64,000 bases of DNA. Source: OLB11 sp041392835 (GTDB taxonomy: Bacteria; Bacteroidota; Bacteroidia; Chitinophagales; Chitinophagaceae). The notes under the pieces are model-generated. The model did no database searches and was not told the origin of the DNA. It saw only the letters and a program-made list of their open reading frames with translations. The DNA lies in contig JAWKLF010000001.1 of the NCBI GenBank assembly GCA_041392835.1, positions 806,001 through 870,000 of the forward strand, given 5' to 3'. The position numbers and the translations under genes were made by a program. Below, piece by piece: positions 53,623-62,526 of this stretch (position 1 is its first letter; each line of letters opens with the position of its first letter).

Positions 53623-54973
53623 GATACCAATTATTAATGTCTGAAAATGTAGCCAACTCGTTTTTGTAATTATCGCAATAGGCCTTACAAAGCAGTTTGT
53701 AGTCATTTAGAGAACAATGATATATAATGCGCAAGAGCTCTTTGTAATAGTCTGACATCTGTTCAGATTCCAATGGGATATGTTTATGTAATTTATGCGT
53801 TTCGAAGGCAGTATAAATATTTTTTAAATTTTCGGCAATGGTTTTATGTAAATACGTCATATGAGGATATTTTTCTACTAAGTCCATAGCGTGAAAAATA
53901 ATACTCGCATAGCGTTTGTTTAGTTTAAGTATTTCCAATTCTTCAAAATCGGCGCAAAAGGTTATATGTTTAAAAACAGAATCTGATAGAATATATTTCT
54001 TTTTATCTTGTTCAACATATTTCCATACTAATAATAACGAATCTACTTTTTCATACCGATTTTTCATGTCTGGGTGTGTTTTCAATGAGTCTTTGTCAAA
54101 TTCGTACAAGGAAGCATTGCCAAAATCTATTTTATATTCCGAATCGTTGAGCCATTCTGTATTTATTTGATATGTTTCGTTATTAAAAAATTTAACAACT
54201 GGAACAGGTGTATTGATTGAGTCAGAAGCATCTAAATTTTCAAATAATTGTTTTATTTCTTTCAAATCATAATTGGATTTCATCATCAGTACTAAGGCTA
54301 ATGAGTCTGCCTGATATTCATTAACACGACTGTATTGAGCATAATTATATTCATTTTGTCTTGCATAATTTACTGCTCTGTCTAGCTTATTATATTTGGC
54401 TCGTTCTATACTTCTAATTTCCTTTTTTTTCTTTTTATCATCCTTTTCTTTTTGCTTGGCTATAAATTTTAATTCAGCATGATTCAGCATTTTGTGGGCC
54501 AATTCATGACAAATCACATAGGCCAGTTGTGCTTCATTGTCTAAGCATTTAAATAATCCTATATTGATATATAGCCGATAATCACCCATGTTGAAGGCGT
54601 TGGCAACCGAAAAACGAGTAAGTACTACTTCGTAATTAGTTTGTATGCCATTTAAATGCATCACACTATCCAGCACTCTTTGTAAATAATGAGTAGTAGT
54701 AGTATCTGCTATAAAAGCTTTTGACTTGCTCAGTTCGCCATGCCACTGATGCAGATAAAATAAATAATCTTTATAGGCGGATACAATTTGTTTTTCTTTT
54801 GCAAGTGGTACATAAACGGCATTTATTTTTTTCATAAAAAGTGCCTTGTTTTTGCTTGCAGGTTTATAGCTATAGCTAAGAGCTTTGTATTCTTTAGCGT
54901 ATTGCGCAAATATACATTGACTTCCCATAGTCAAGAATAAAATAAGTATGCTCAATTTACTTTTACCAACCAT
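53606..54973 (-). CDS. Secreted M48-like zinc metallopeptidase
   Basis: 455 residues with a signal peptide (MVGKSKLSILILFLTMGSQC). The catalytic His156-Glu157-x-x-His160 lies in AYVICHELAHKMLNHAELKF, and the third zinc ligand is Glu219 in the M48 signature NEYQADSLALVLM. It is secreted and has no multi-pass membrane part, like BepA/LoiP-type periplasmic M48 peptidases involved in outer-membrane protein quality control. The long C-terminal half (about 235-455) is unassigned and differs from BepA's TPR domain. It overlaps the beta-barrel gene by 11 bases upstream and the secreted-protein gene by 17 bases downstream. Confidence 0.88.
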   Translation of the reverse strand: MVGKSKLSILILFLTMGSQCIFAQYAKEYKALSYSYKPASKNKALFMKKINAVYVPLAKEKQIVSAYKDYLFYLHQWHGELSKSKAFIADTTTTHYLQRVLDSVMHLNGIQTNYEVVLTRFSVANAFNMGDYRLYINIGLFKCLDNEAQLAYVICHELAHKMLNHAELKFIAKQKEKDDKKKKKEIRSIERAKYNKLDRAVNYARQNEYNYAQYSRVNEYQADSLALVLMMKSNYDLKEIKQLFENLDASDSINTPVPVVKFFNNETYQINTEWLNDSEYKIDFGNASLYEFDKDSLKTHPDMKNRYEKVDSLLLVWKYVEQDKKKYILSDSVFKHITFCADFEELEILKLNKRYASIIFHAMDLVEKYPHMTYLHKTIAENLKNIYTAFETHKLHKHIPLESEQMSDYYKELLRIIYHCSLNDYKLLCKAYCDNYKNELATFSDINNWYHEISK

Positions 54974-55673
54974 ATTTATCTATATTTTTTCTGCTCTTGT
55001 GTTTCATATTATAAAAAAGACCAACTCTGTAATGGTCATAAAAGAGACCACCTTCCAAACTCATACCGATTACATTTGTTAGCAAAAATTTTGCCCCAAT
55101 TCCGACCTCAATATGAGGTTTTACAATAGTTTCGTTGGAACTAAAAGGGGTGTTGTCTATAACGGTAGCGTGTAATATTGAATCTCTCGTATCTGAAAAT
55201 TTTAAATTGTTGAATAGTATTCCTGCAGATGCAAATCCATAGAAAGAGTACTTCGCATTGGATGCAAAATATCGAGTTGCTTTTAAATCAAAAAGGAAAT
55301 TGCTACCCTTTATACTTAAGTAATAATTGTTGTAATAATCATCTTGTAAAGGTGCTGAGCTTGTTCGGTTTATTTGTTGAAGGTTTACACGTCTGTATCC
55401 TATTTGTATTCCGAAAGTAGTATAGTCACTATAAGCGTAGTCTGCTGTTACATAATAAAATCTCGAAATATGATTGTTCAAGCTAAGACTATCTTTGACT
55501 AACAGCTTTGATAACGTTACTAGGTAATTATCAAATGATTTCTGAATTAGCTTTTTGCAATGAGCAATAAAAGTAGTATGAAAAGAAAATTGCATATTGT
55601 CTTTTGCCATTAAATGGTCTTGTGCCCATGCTTTATTAGCCAAAAGTAGAAAGCAGATAAATGCTTTTTTCAT
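54963..55673 (-). CDS. Predicted outer-membrane beta-barrel protein
   Basis: 236 residues with a short signal peptide (MKKAFICFLLLANKAWAQ). The mature protein is a series of alternating amphipathic strands: ADYAYSDYTTFGIQIGYRRV, then YSFYGFASAGILF, then GAKFLLTNVIGMSLEGGLFY, typical of small 8- or 10-strand barrels (OMP_b-brl type). It does not end in the classical aromatic residue (ends KYGW). First gene of the cassette with the M48-like peptidase, which may process or check it. Confidence 0.75.
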   Translation of the reverse strand: MKKAFICFLLLANKAWAQDHLMAKDNMQFSFHTTFIAHCKKLIQKSFDNYLVTLSKLLVKDSLSLNNHISRFYYVTADYAYSDYTTFGIQIGYRRVNLQQINRTSSAPLQDDYYNNYYLSIKGSNFLFDLKATRYFASNAKYSFYGFASAGILFNNLKFSDTRDSILHATVIDNTPFSSNETIVKPHIEVGIGAKFLLTNVIGMSLEGGLFYDHYRVGLFYNMKHKSRKNIDKYGW

Positions 55674-55775
55674 ACGTAATTTTAAATATCAAATATAATT
55701 ATTCTCTTCGTCAACCCATATATTCCGTAATTAAAAATATTTTTTTGGGCAACTTAATTTTAGGCTTTTTGCAAA

Positions 55776-55805
55776 TGTTACAGTAGTATAATCGGTATTA
55801 TTATA
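55776..55805 (+). repeat. Dispersed repeat, copy D (right-end remnant)
   Basis: TGTTACAGTAGTATAATCGG followed by TATTA matches the right end of copies A, B and C. The core is gone. About 60 bases further on (55861-55880) ATACCAAACTAAA followed by a T-run resembles a left end of copy A, so this intergenic region may hold a rearranged element. Confidence 0.55.
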
Positions 55806-55923
55806 CTAATTATAAGTATGCTACGTTATCAGTTGATTTATAGCTTATATATTCCAAAAAATACCAAACTAAATTTTTTTACGTTTACATTGCATTATTA
55901 ATTTTTTTAAAAACTATCAAAAA

Positions 55924-56295
55924 ATGAAATTCATCACTCTTTCATTATTAGCTATTATTGTTATTAATATAGCATGTAATAAAAATAGCTCCACTACAGA
56001 CTATGTTGCTAATGCAGTATGTACAGGCACTACACCAACCTATACCAATGATGTAGCAAGTATTCTAAACACAAGCTGCGCACTTTCGGGTTGTCATAGT
56101 GCTGGCTCATCACAGGCTGGTATCAATCTTTCAGATTATAGTAGTGCTAGCTCACAGTTCAAAAACAATTCCAAAAATTTGGCTTCGGTGCACCATGCCA
56201 GTGGAGTAGAGGCCATGCCTCGCAATGCTTCTAAACTAAGCGATACTCAAATTAGTATACTAGACTGTTGGGTAAAAAATGGTTGCCCACAATAA
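55924..56295 (+). CDS. Small lipoprotein with cytochrome-c-like CX4CH motif
   Basis: 123 residues. The lipobox VINIAC puts the lipidated Cys at 18. The heme-binding-like motif Cys52-x4-Cys57-His58 (SCALSGCHSAG) has four residues between the cysteines instead of two, a variant seen in some Bacteroidota/Planctomycetes c-type domains; Met98 in EAMPRNASKLS is a possible sixth ligand. Predicted to be an outer- or inner-membrane-anchored electron carrier or heme protein. No partner genes are adjacent. Gene context is repeat remnant D upstream and a bidirectional terminator downstream. Confidence 0.8.
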   Translation: MKFITLSLLAIIVINIACNKNSSTTDYVANAVCTGTTPTYTNDVASILNTSCALSGCHSAGSSQAGINLSDYSSASSQFKNNSKNLASVHHASGVEAMPRNASKLSDTQISILDCWVKNGCPQ

Positions 56296-56372
56296 TCAAT
56301 TTTCATAATTGTTTTATATTTTTTGCTAAATCAAATGCAGCATTTTGGCTCAAAAAATTATTTTCAAGAAAT

Positions 56373-56405
56373 AAAAAAGGTTGCTTCCGAGAAGCAACCT
56401 TTTTT
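56373..56405. terminator. Bidirectional rho-independent terminator
   Basis: AAAAAAGGTTGCTTC-CGA-GAAGCAACC followed by six T. It separates the cytochrome-like gene from convergent hup. Confidence 0.93.
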
Positions 56406-56424
56406 AGAATAAAGTAATAAAAAA

Positions 56425-56700
56425 TTATTTAGCAACTTTTGTGCTTAATTCTTTACCAGCTTTGAATTTAGCAACTTTTTTAGCTGCAATTTTGATCTCT
56501 TTTCCTGTTTGAGGATTACGTCCAATACGTGCTGCACGCTTAGAAACAGAAAAAGTACCAAAGCCTACTAAAGTAACTTTGTTGCCTTTTTTCAATGCTG
56601 CAGTAACGGCATCAGTAAAACCATCTAATGCTGCACCTGCTTGAGTTTTTGTGCAATCAGCAGCTTTTGCCATTGCTTCAATTAATTCTGCTTTGTTCAT
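56425..56700 (-). CDS. hup: HU family DNA-binding protein
   Basis: 91 residues, canonical HU/IHF fold: MNKAELIEAMAKAADCTKTQ at the N-terminus, VTLVGFGTFSVSKRAARIGR leading into the DNA-binding arm, and NPQTGKEIKIAAKKVAKFKA. HU bends and compacts DNA nonspecifically. Lys-rich C-terminus. Probably an abundant single-gene transcript ending at the hairpin just downstream. Confidence 0.97.
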   Translation of the reverse strand: MNKAELIEAMAKAADCTKTQAGAALDGFTDAVTAALKKGNKVTLVGFGTFSVSKRAARIGRNPQTGKEIKIAAKKVAKFKAGKELSTKVAK

Positions 56701-56864
56701 TTTTTTTAAATTTTAAAAGTAAATAATTTTATATAATGCGCTAAAGTAATACGTTTTAAACCAAAATAAAATATTTTTTTACTGGGAATGCCTATGAATA
56801 AAGGATTTGCACAAATTATTCACATTTTAATCTTTCCTAAGCATTGGCATACGTTGCTTTCAGG

Positions 56865-57173
56865 CTATTCTACTTTTCGCAAAAGTGTCCGAAAACCTAT
56901 AAATCGGTCTTGAAATTTTTGTATTCCTTTATCTCTTAGTTGAGAAGCAAATTGTTCTATATAGCGTTCATAATCGCTCATGGTATTAGCAAAATACTTA
57001 ACAATATAGGTTTTTGTGGGTGTTTGGTCGTTTGGCAAAAGCAATTCAAATAGCTCGTATTGATAAAAGCATCCTGTTTGCATTACATCGTTTAAGTGCT
57101 CTTCATACATCCATTGGAGCCAATCTTTTTCTATTGCCTGCTCTAATTGTATGCTTACATTATATATATACAT
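56865..57173 (-). CDS. DUF4286 family protein
   Basis: 102 residues, cytoplasmic. Matches the small DUF4286 ferredoxin-like fold: MYIYNVSIQLEQAIEKDWLQ, then MYEEHLNDVMQTGCF and TYIVKYFANTMSDYERYIEQ. The family is widespread in Bacteroidota with unknown function. It is divergent from the VUT transporter gene, with 54 bp between the starts. Confidence 0.88.
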   Translation of the reverse strand: MYIYNVSIQLEQAIEKDWLQWMYEEHLNDVMQTGCFYQYELFELLLPNDQTPTKTYIVKYFANTMSDYERYIEQFASQLRDKGIQKFQDRFIGFRTLLRKVE

Positions 57174-57227
57174 CTGTAAAAATTGATTTATGTTTATTCA
57201 AATGTAAGTACTTTTATAGCACCATAC

Positions 57228-57998
57228 ATGATACAGGATATATTAAAACAAAAGTCAGTCACTCTCTTTATTTTTTTAGCAGGTCTTTTTTTCACCAATG
57301 CTATCGTAGCAGAATTTATTGGCGGTAAGATTTTTTCCTTGGAAGAAACTTTAGGTTTACCAGTTCATACATTTACTCTTTTTGGCGAAAATAATTTATC
57401 CTTTAATCTCACTGCGGGCGTTTTGCTTTGGCCAATTGTTTTTATTATGACAGATATAATCAATGAGTATTATGGAATAAAAGGAGTAAGGTTTTTGTCA
57501 TATTTAACCGTGTTTTTTATTTCATTATCTTTTTTTGCTGCTTTTGCAGCTATACATTTGGTGCCAGCTAGCTGGTGGATTCATGTCAACAAGCACAAAG
57601 GTGTACCAGATATGCAAATAGCTTATGCTCAGTTGTTTGGACAAGGCATGTGGATTATAGCGGGCTCTATTATTGCGTTTTTGTTTGGACAGCTCTTAGA
57701 CATTTTTATTTTTAGAAAAATAAAAAAAATAACAGGCGAAGGTAAATTGTGGCTTAGAGCTACTGGTTCAACTCTTTTTTCTCAACTTATAGATAGTTTG
57801 GTAGTCATTTTCATAGCATTTTATATCGGTCAAGGATGGAGTTTTCAAAAAGTATTAGCAATAGCATTGGTTGGATACGCCTATAAATTTTTTATTGCTA
57901 TCTGTATGACACCTATTATCTATGCATTACATTTTTTAATAGAAAAATATTTGGGACAAAACCTAGCTCAACAAATGAAAGAGCAAGCAATGCAGTAG
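57228..57998 (+). CDS. VUT/YhhQ family transporter (queuosine precursor transporter-like)
   Basis: 256 residues from the ATG at 57228; the frame extends only to a TTG upstream. About six membrane helices. Family markers are NAIVAEFIGGKIFSLEETLG, then AGVLLWPIVFIMTDIINEYY and FSQLIDSLVVIFIAFYIGQG. YhhQ imports the queuosine precursors preQ0/preQ1 for tRNA modification. A preQ1 riboswitch was looked for in the short 5' region and not seen. Confidence 0.9.
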   Translation: MIQDILKQKSVTLFIFLAGLFFTNAIVAEFIGGKIFSLEETLGLPVHTFTLFGENNLSFNLTAGVLLWPIVFIMTDIINEYYGIKGVRFLSYLTVFFISLSFFAAFAAIHLVPASWWIHVNKHKGVPDMQIAYAQLFGQGMWIIAGSIIAFLFGQLLDIFIFRKIKKITGEGKLWLRATGSTLFSQLIDSLVVIFIAFYIGQGWSFQKVLAIALVGYAYKFFIAICMTPIIYALHFLIEKYLGQNLAQQMKEQAMQ

Positions 57999-58053
57999 AA
58001 TTATTTGCTTTCAACTATATTTGCCATCATACTAATTTTTGTAACTATTTCCA

Positions 58054-59142
58054 ATGGCACAAACAACTTTTTATCCTTTAACAGTACGTGAAGTTCAGCA
58101 TGAAACACCACATTGTGTTTCTATCTTATTTCATATTCCAGATGAGCTTAAGACACTATTTCAATATCAAGCAGGGCAGTATATAACCATCAAAAAAAAT
58201 GTAAACACGGAAGAAGTAAGACGCTCTTATTCATTGTGTAGTAGCCCCAATGAAGACTTATTTAGAGTAGCTGTAAAGCAAGTGCAAGACGGTCGTTTTT
58301 CTACTTTTGCCACACAACAATTAAAAGCCGGCGATGTGTTGGAAGTTATGCCACCTATGGGGCATTTTACTTATACAAAAAATACGACAAGTACCAACAA
58401 TCATTATATAGCACTTGCTGCAGGAAGTGGCATTACCCCAATTTTAAGTATACTTAAAACAGTTCTAATACAAGAACCTCATAGTATTTTCACACTGGTT
58501 TATGGAAATCAAAATTTTCAATCTATTATTTTTAGAGAAGAAATTGAAGCGTTGAAAAATAAATATGTAGGACGATTACAAGTAATACATATACTAAGTA
58601 GAGAACGTTTAGAAAGTGAATTGAATTTTGGTCGTATTACAAAAGATAAATGTGAGCAATTGTTTGATTCATTAATAAAATTAAATGCAGAGCAACAGTT
58701 TTTTCTATGCGGCCCCGAAGAAATGATATTGTCTGTAAAAGATTTATTACTTGAAAAAGGAATAAAGAAAGAACATATCAAATTTGAACTTTTTACATCC
58801 GATACAGCTCAGCAAGCCAAACAAGCATATATAGAAAAACATCAGGAAGATATAGGCAAAACCAGCCAGATTACGATAAAAGTAGATGACAGAAGTATGG
58901 ATTTTAAACTTTCATACACAGGCGATACCATTTTGGATGCTGCTTTAAAACAAGGCGCAGATCTACCTTATGCTTGCAAGGGTGGGGTATGTTGTACTTG
59001 TCGAGCCAAGGTTGTGGAGGGTTCAGTATCTATGGTTGTCAACTATGCTTTAGAGGATGATGAGGTGGCCAATGGTTTTGTTTTAACTTGTCAGGCACAT
59101 CCTAGCTCAGAAAAAGTAGTTATAGATTTTGATGCTCGATAA
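58054..59142 (+). CDS. paaE: PaaE-type oxidoreductase (phenylacetyl-CoA epoxidase reductase)
   Basis: 362 residues, matching PaaE end to end. It has an FAD domain (QAGQYITIKKN; RRSYSLCSSPNED), an NAD(P) domain (AAGSGITPILSIL; FFLCGPEEMI) and a C-terminal plant-type [2Fe-2S] domain with CX4CX2C in PYACKGGVCCTCRAK and the fourth Cys in FVLTCQAHP. PaaE passes electrons from NADPH to the PaaABC epoxidase. The only other paa gene in the window is paaA at 12880. It could also serve another oxygenase. Confidence 0.92.
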   Translation: MAQTTFYPLTVREVQHETPHCVSILFHIPDELKTLFQYQAGQYITIKKNVNTEEVRRSYSLCSSPNEDLFRVAVKQVQDGRFSTFATQQLKAGDVLEVMPPMGHFTYTKNTTSTNNHYIALAAGSGITPILSILKTVLIQEPHSIFTLVYGNQNFQSIIFREEIEALKNKYVGRLQVIHILSRERLESELNFGRITKDKCEQLFDSLIKLNAEQQFFLCGPEEMILSVKDLLLEKGIKKEHIKFELFTSDTAQQAKQAYIEKHQEDIGKTSQITIKVDDRSMDFKLSYTGDTILDAALKQGADLPYACKGGVCCTCRAKVVEGSVSMVVNYALEDDEVANGFVLTCQAHPSSEKVVIDFDAR

Positions 59143-59200
59143 AAAAAGACTTTTCTTTATAACATTTTCCATGTTTTTTTCGTCTTATAAAATAAAAAAA

Positions 59201-61885
59201 ATGAAAACATTTAATTTATCTCTTTTATTACTTTGTACATTCATAGGCGCACGCGCTCAGAACTTTAACTGGGTCAAACCCTATATACCTAATGGTCAAT
59301 TTGACTACTCTTATAGTTGGATTACCAAAACCGACGCAACAGGTAATGTCTATAACGTTGGGTTTTTATCTGGCACTGTAGATTTTGACCCTGGTCCAGC
59401 TGTATTTAATCTATCAAACAACAATTCAAACGGCACGTTGGATATGTATGTTACCAAAAAAGATATCAACGGCAATCTTGTGTGGGCAAAATTGATAAAT
59501 GGATATGGAAATGCTTCTCCTACGCCTGAAGGATTTGATATTGACAATAACGGTAATTTAATCATAGTTGGCTACTTCGATGCCATGGTAGATTTTGATC
59601 CAAGTCCTGCAGTTCAAAATAATATTACACCAGCAGGCATATTAGATGCATTTATTTTGAAGTTGAATGCTAATGGAAATTTAGTTTGGGTTAAAACCAT
59701 TTCCGCAAATTCGGTTGTAGGATTTAGTTATGTAAATGCTACTGCTGTTACATTCGATGCCAATAATGATATACTTTTTTCTGGTTCCTTTATTGAAAGC
59801 CTCGATTGCGATCCAGGTCCTAATCAAACTATTCTTACAGCATCACTTAATTCATTTGACGGTTATTTAGTTAAGCTTTTGGCTAATGGAAATTTTGCTT
59901 GGGCCAAACAATATGTAAGTACCAGTGGTGAGGTGGAAATTAACTCCTTAGACGTTGACGGAAATGGGAATATTATTGTTGGTGGTCGATATAGTGGAGA
60001 CATAGATTTAGACCCGGGCGTTAGCCAAACAATAGTAACAAAATTTGACAATGATATATTTTACTCTAAACTAAATAATACAGGGACATTCCTATTTGGT
60101 GGAAGTTTTGGAAGTATTGATGCAGATGAGTTGGTAGCATGTCGTTTTGATAACGCTAACAATATTGTATTTGTAGGAAACTATTATGAAAATATAGATG
60201 TTGATCCAAGCAATGCAAGTTTTATTTTAACTGCCAATTCCCCAGGATCTGGATCTGACATATATATAAGTAAGCTTTCTCCAACAGGATCTTTTCTTTG
60301 GGGTAAAAAAATAGGAGGCACAGATGATGACTATGCACTTGATATGGACATAGATGCTACTGGTAATATATATTCTACTGGATATTTTACCTCTTCCGAT
60401 TTTAATCCAGGAAATAATATACTAACTTCAACACAAGGTAATGAAGATATTTTTATTTCTTCTATTAAAGCCAATGGTACCTTTTCATCAGCAAACTATC
60501 TTGGCAACTCACAATCTGATGTAGCTACTACCATACATTGTGGTGCCAACAATAGCTTGTATATTACAGGTGTATTTATGGGTACTGTAGATTTTGACCC
60601 CAGTAGCACAATTCAAAATCTTACGGCTTTGAGTAGCAATATAGGAGATAATTTTACTCTACGTTGGAGTTTATGTAACCCTTCCAATACCAACATCAAT
60701 GCCAGTGGATGTAGCTACAGTTTGAATGGCATTAACTATACTTCTAGTGGTATCTATTATCAATATTTTACGAATAGCACCGGCTGCGATAGCATAATAA
60801 CTATAAATCTAACAAATAGCGGTAGTAATACTATTCTTAGCCCTCAAGTTTGTAATTCTACTAGTTATACATTAAATGGTCAGACTTATACAAGCAGCGG
60901 TACTTATGTTCAAAATTATACTGGAGCCAATGGATGCGATAGTTTACTTACTATTCAACTGTCTATTGGACAAGCGTCCAATTCATTCCTTACAGAACAG
61001 GCATGTGACCAATATGTATTTAATAATAATTTTTTATTTAGTTCTGGCATTTATACGGACACCTTAATAAATAGCACTGGCTGCGATAGTATAATTACAT
61101 TGAATTTAACAATTCATAATTCAAGCTACACTACCCTACAAGTAAATACATGTGGTCCCTACCAATTTGGTGGCACTACCTATACACAATCTGGTATTTA
61201 TTCGCACTTTTTTACTTCTGTAAACGGATGTGATAGTATAATTGATTTGGATTTAACCATAAACCCTATACCTGTAACTACAGTTCCAATTTCCTCTTGC
61301 ACTAGTCCTGTTATATATAACGGTCAAAGCTATTCAAGTTCTGGTACATATTCTCAAATATTTACTAATGCACAAGGTTGCGATAGTACTGTACTTGTTG
61401 TAGTAACTATCAATTCGCCCAACAATCAAATAACTCAAAATGCAAATGTATTGACATCTAATGCGAATGCTCCCACTACGTATCAGTGGATTACGTGTAA
61501 TCCTATTACTTTGATTGCTGGTGCTAATCAAAAAACATATACAGCAACAGTTAATGGACAGTATGCTGTGATAGTTTCTTTAAATGGTTGCTCAGATACT
61601 AGTGCTTGTAAAACTGTTATTGGGATTGGTGTAGATAACTACGTGGAATCCAATTTGGTTCAAGTATATCCTAATCCAACTCAACACAGCATACAAATAA
61701 AACAAATAGGAAATACCGAAACAATAAAACTGACCCTAACAGATGTGTTAGGAAAAGTTGTTTTATCTGAAACAATTGAACAATCCGTCTCTACAGTATC
61801 CCTCAATCATTTAGCAACTGGTAATTATTATTTGCATTTACGAAGTAGCCAAAAGAATCAGACTATTAAGGTTATCAAGGATTAG
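59201..61885 (+). CDS. T9SS-sorted beta-propeller protein with Cys-rich NGCDS repeats
   Basis: 894 residues from the ATG at 59201, which begins the signal peptide MKTFNLSLLLLCTFIGARAQ; a longer frame would overlap paaE. Residues about 25-480 hold seven SBBP-like units, each with an FDPGP-type strand end (VDFDPGPAV; VDFDPSPAV; LDCDPGPNQ; IDLDPGVSQ; IDVDPSNAS; SDFNPGNNI; VDFDPSSTI), suggesting a seven-bladed propeller. Five copies of an about 50-residue module, with a (S/T)SG-x-Y pattern and (T/N)GCDS, follow (about 500-745). The C-terminus is a type A sorting domain (VYPNPTQHSIQIKQIG; LTDVLGKVVLSE; LATGNYYLHLR; TIKVIKD). A surface adhesin or binding role is inferred. Confidence 0.88.
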   Translation: MKTFNLSLLLLCTFIGARAQNFNWVKPYIPNGQFDYSYSWITKTDATGNVYNVGFLSGTVDFDPGPAVFNLSNNNSNGTLDMYVTKKDINGNLVWAKLINGYGNASPTPEGFDIDNNGNLIIVGYFDAMVDFDPSPAVQNNITPAGILDAFILKLNANGNLVWVKTISANSVVGFSYVNATAVTFDANNDILFSGSFIESLDCDPGPNQTILTASLNSFDGYLVKLLANGNFAWAKQYVSTSGEVEINSLDVDGNGNIIVGGRYSGDIDLDPGVSQTIVTKFDNDIFYSKLNNTGTFLFGGSFGSIDADELVACRFDNANNIVFVGNYYENIDVDPSNASFILTANSPGSGSDIYISKLSPTGSFLWGKKIGGTDDDYALDMDIDATGNIYSTGYFTSSDFNPGNNILTSTQGNEDIFISSIKANGTFSSANYLGNSQSDVATTIHCGANNSLYITGVFMGTVDFDPSSTIQNLTALSSNIGDNFTLRWSLCNPSNTNINASGCSYSLNGINYTSSGIYYQYFTNSTGCDSIITINLTNSGSNTILSPQVCNSTSYTLNGQTYTSSGTYVQNYTGANGCDSLLTIQLSIGQASNSFLTEQACDQYVFNNNFLFSSGIYTDTLINSTGCDSIITLNLTIHNSSYTTLQVNTCGPYQFGGTTYTQSGIYSHFFTSVNGCDSIIDLDLTINPIPVTTVPISSCTSPVIYNGQSYSSSGTYSQIFTNAQGCDSTVLVVVTINSPNNQITQNANVLTSNANAPTTYQWITCNPITLIAGANQKTYTATVNGQYAVIVSLNGCSDTSACKTVIGIGVDNYVESNLVQVYPNPTQHSIQIKQIGNTETIKLTLTDVLGKVVLSETIEQSVSTVSLNHLATGNYYLHLRSSQKNQTIKVIKD
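59365..60615 (+). repeat. Seven SBBP-like propeller units within the T9SS gene
   Basis: Unit marker FDPGP-like strands recur seven times at roughly 60-70-codon intervals. Divergence between units is high, so this is a protein-level repeat. Confidence 0.75.
60700..61425 (+). repeat. Five NGCDS modules within the T9SS gene
   Basis: Five units of about 48-50 codons. Each starts with a Cys, then Y/F-x-NG-x-x-(Y/F), then SSG-x-Y, and ends with GCDS-(I/L)-hydrophobic strand. Each unit has two Cys, possibly a disulfide. Confidence 0.8.
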
Positions 61886-61904
61886 TATCATTTGTAATTT
61901 GTAC

Positions 61905-61945
61905 AAAAGAAAAGAGGTTACACAATGTGTAACCTCTTTTCTTTT
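61905..61945. terminator. Rho-independent terminator with 19-bp stem
   Basis: AAAAGAAAAGAGGTTACAC-AAT-GTGTAACCTCTTTTCTTTT. A perfect 19-bp stem with a 3-base loop, usable from both strands, between the T9SS gene and the convergent TlpA-like pseudogene. Confidence 0.9.
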
Positions 61946-61961
61946 ACAATGATTAGTGATA

Positions 61962-62449
61962 CTATTTGTTTAACTCTACAATTTTTGCAAACAATTCATC
62001 TTCTCCACCTTCTTCATATCCTGTATGAGAATATATAATTTTTCCTTCCTGATCTACTATAATAGTAAAAGGTACATTTTGAAAATTCAAAGAACGTTTT
62101 AAATCGCTATTAGGATCTACATAGGTAGGGAAGGTCCAACCTTGTGCTTTTGCATATGTTTTTACCATAGCAGTAGCTCTTGAATCATCTATTGATACGG
62201 TCATATAGTTAAAGTCAACTTGTTTTTGCCAACGGCCAATTTCCTTTATATTTTTTATTTCTTGTTTACATGGAAGAAGCATCAAGTAGCCCAAAAACTT
62301 ACTAAGGTAATTTTCCTTTTTCAAACGCTTCATTAAAAGCCAATGGTTTGCCATTAATATCTCTTACTTTGGTATTAGGCAATTCTTGCGATTGCGAAAA
62401 GCAAAAAAGTCATACAAACCAACAGGGCACTAAAAATAGATTTTTTCAT
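61962..62449 (-). pseudogene. Frameshifted TlpA/ResA-like thioredoxin-fold gene
   Basis: The ATG at 62449 starts a signal peptide (MKKSIFSALLVCMTFLLF) that runs into TAA. A second frame continues SQSQELPNTKVRDINGKPLA, then FNEAFEKGK. A third frame gives TLVSFWAT, where TGA stands at the expected active-site Trp, followed by TGC. A later frame resumes LPCKQEIKNIKEIGRWQKQV and is open through VNDQ-type strands to FTIIVDQEGKIIYSHTGYEE and the stop at 61962. Assembled, this is a full-length secreted TlpA-like protein with its WCxxPC region broken by frame changes and a nonsense codon. Either a recent pseudogene or clustered sequencing errors. The intact 3' part alone lacks the first active-site Cys. 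Confidence 0.75.
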
Positions 62450-62526
62450 TATATAAAATTTATTGTTATTGTTTATTTAGACGAAGCTAAGGAAAAAAAG
62501 TTATTTTAAGATACGTTAATAACAAA

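Noticed and set aside
57183..57227. FMN, preQ1 or other riboswitch upstream of the YhhQ-like gene or ribF
   Set aside because: Leaders are short (tens of bases) and I could not draw the required pseudoknot or conserved core.
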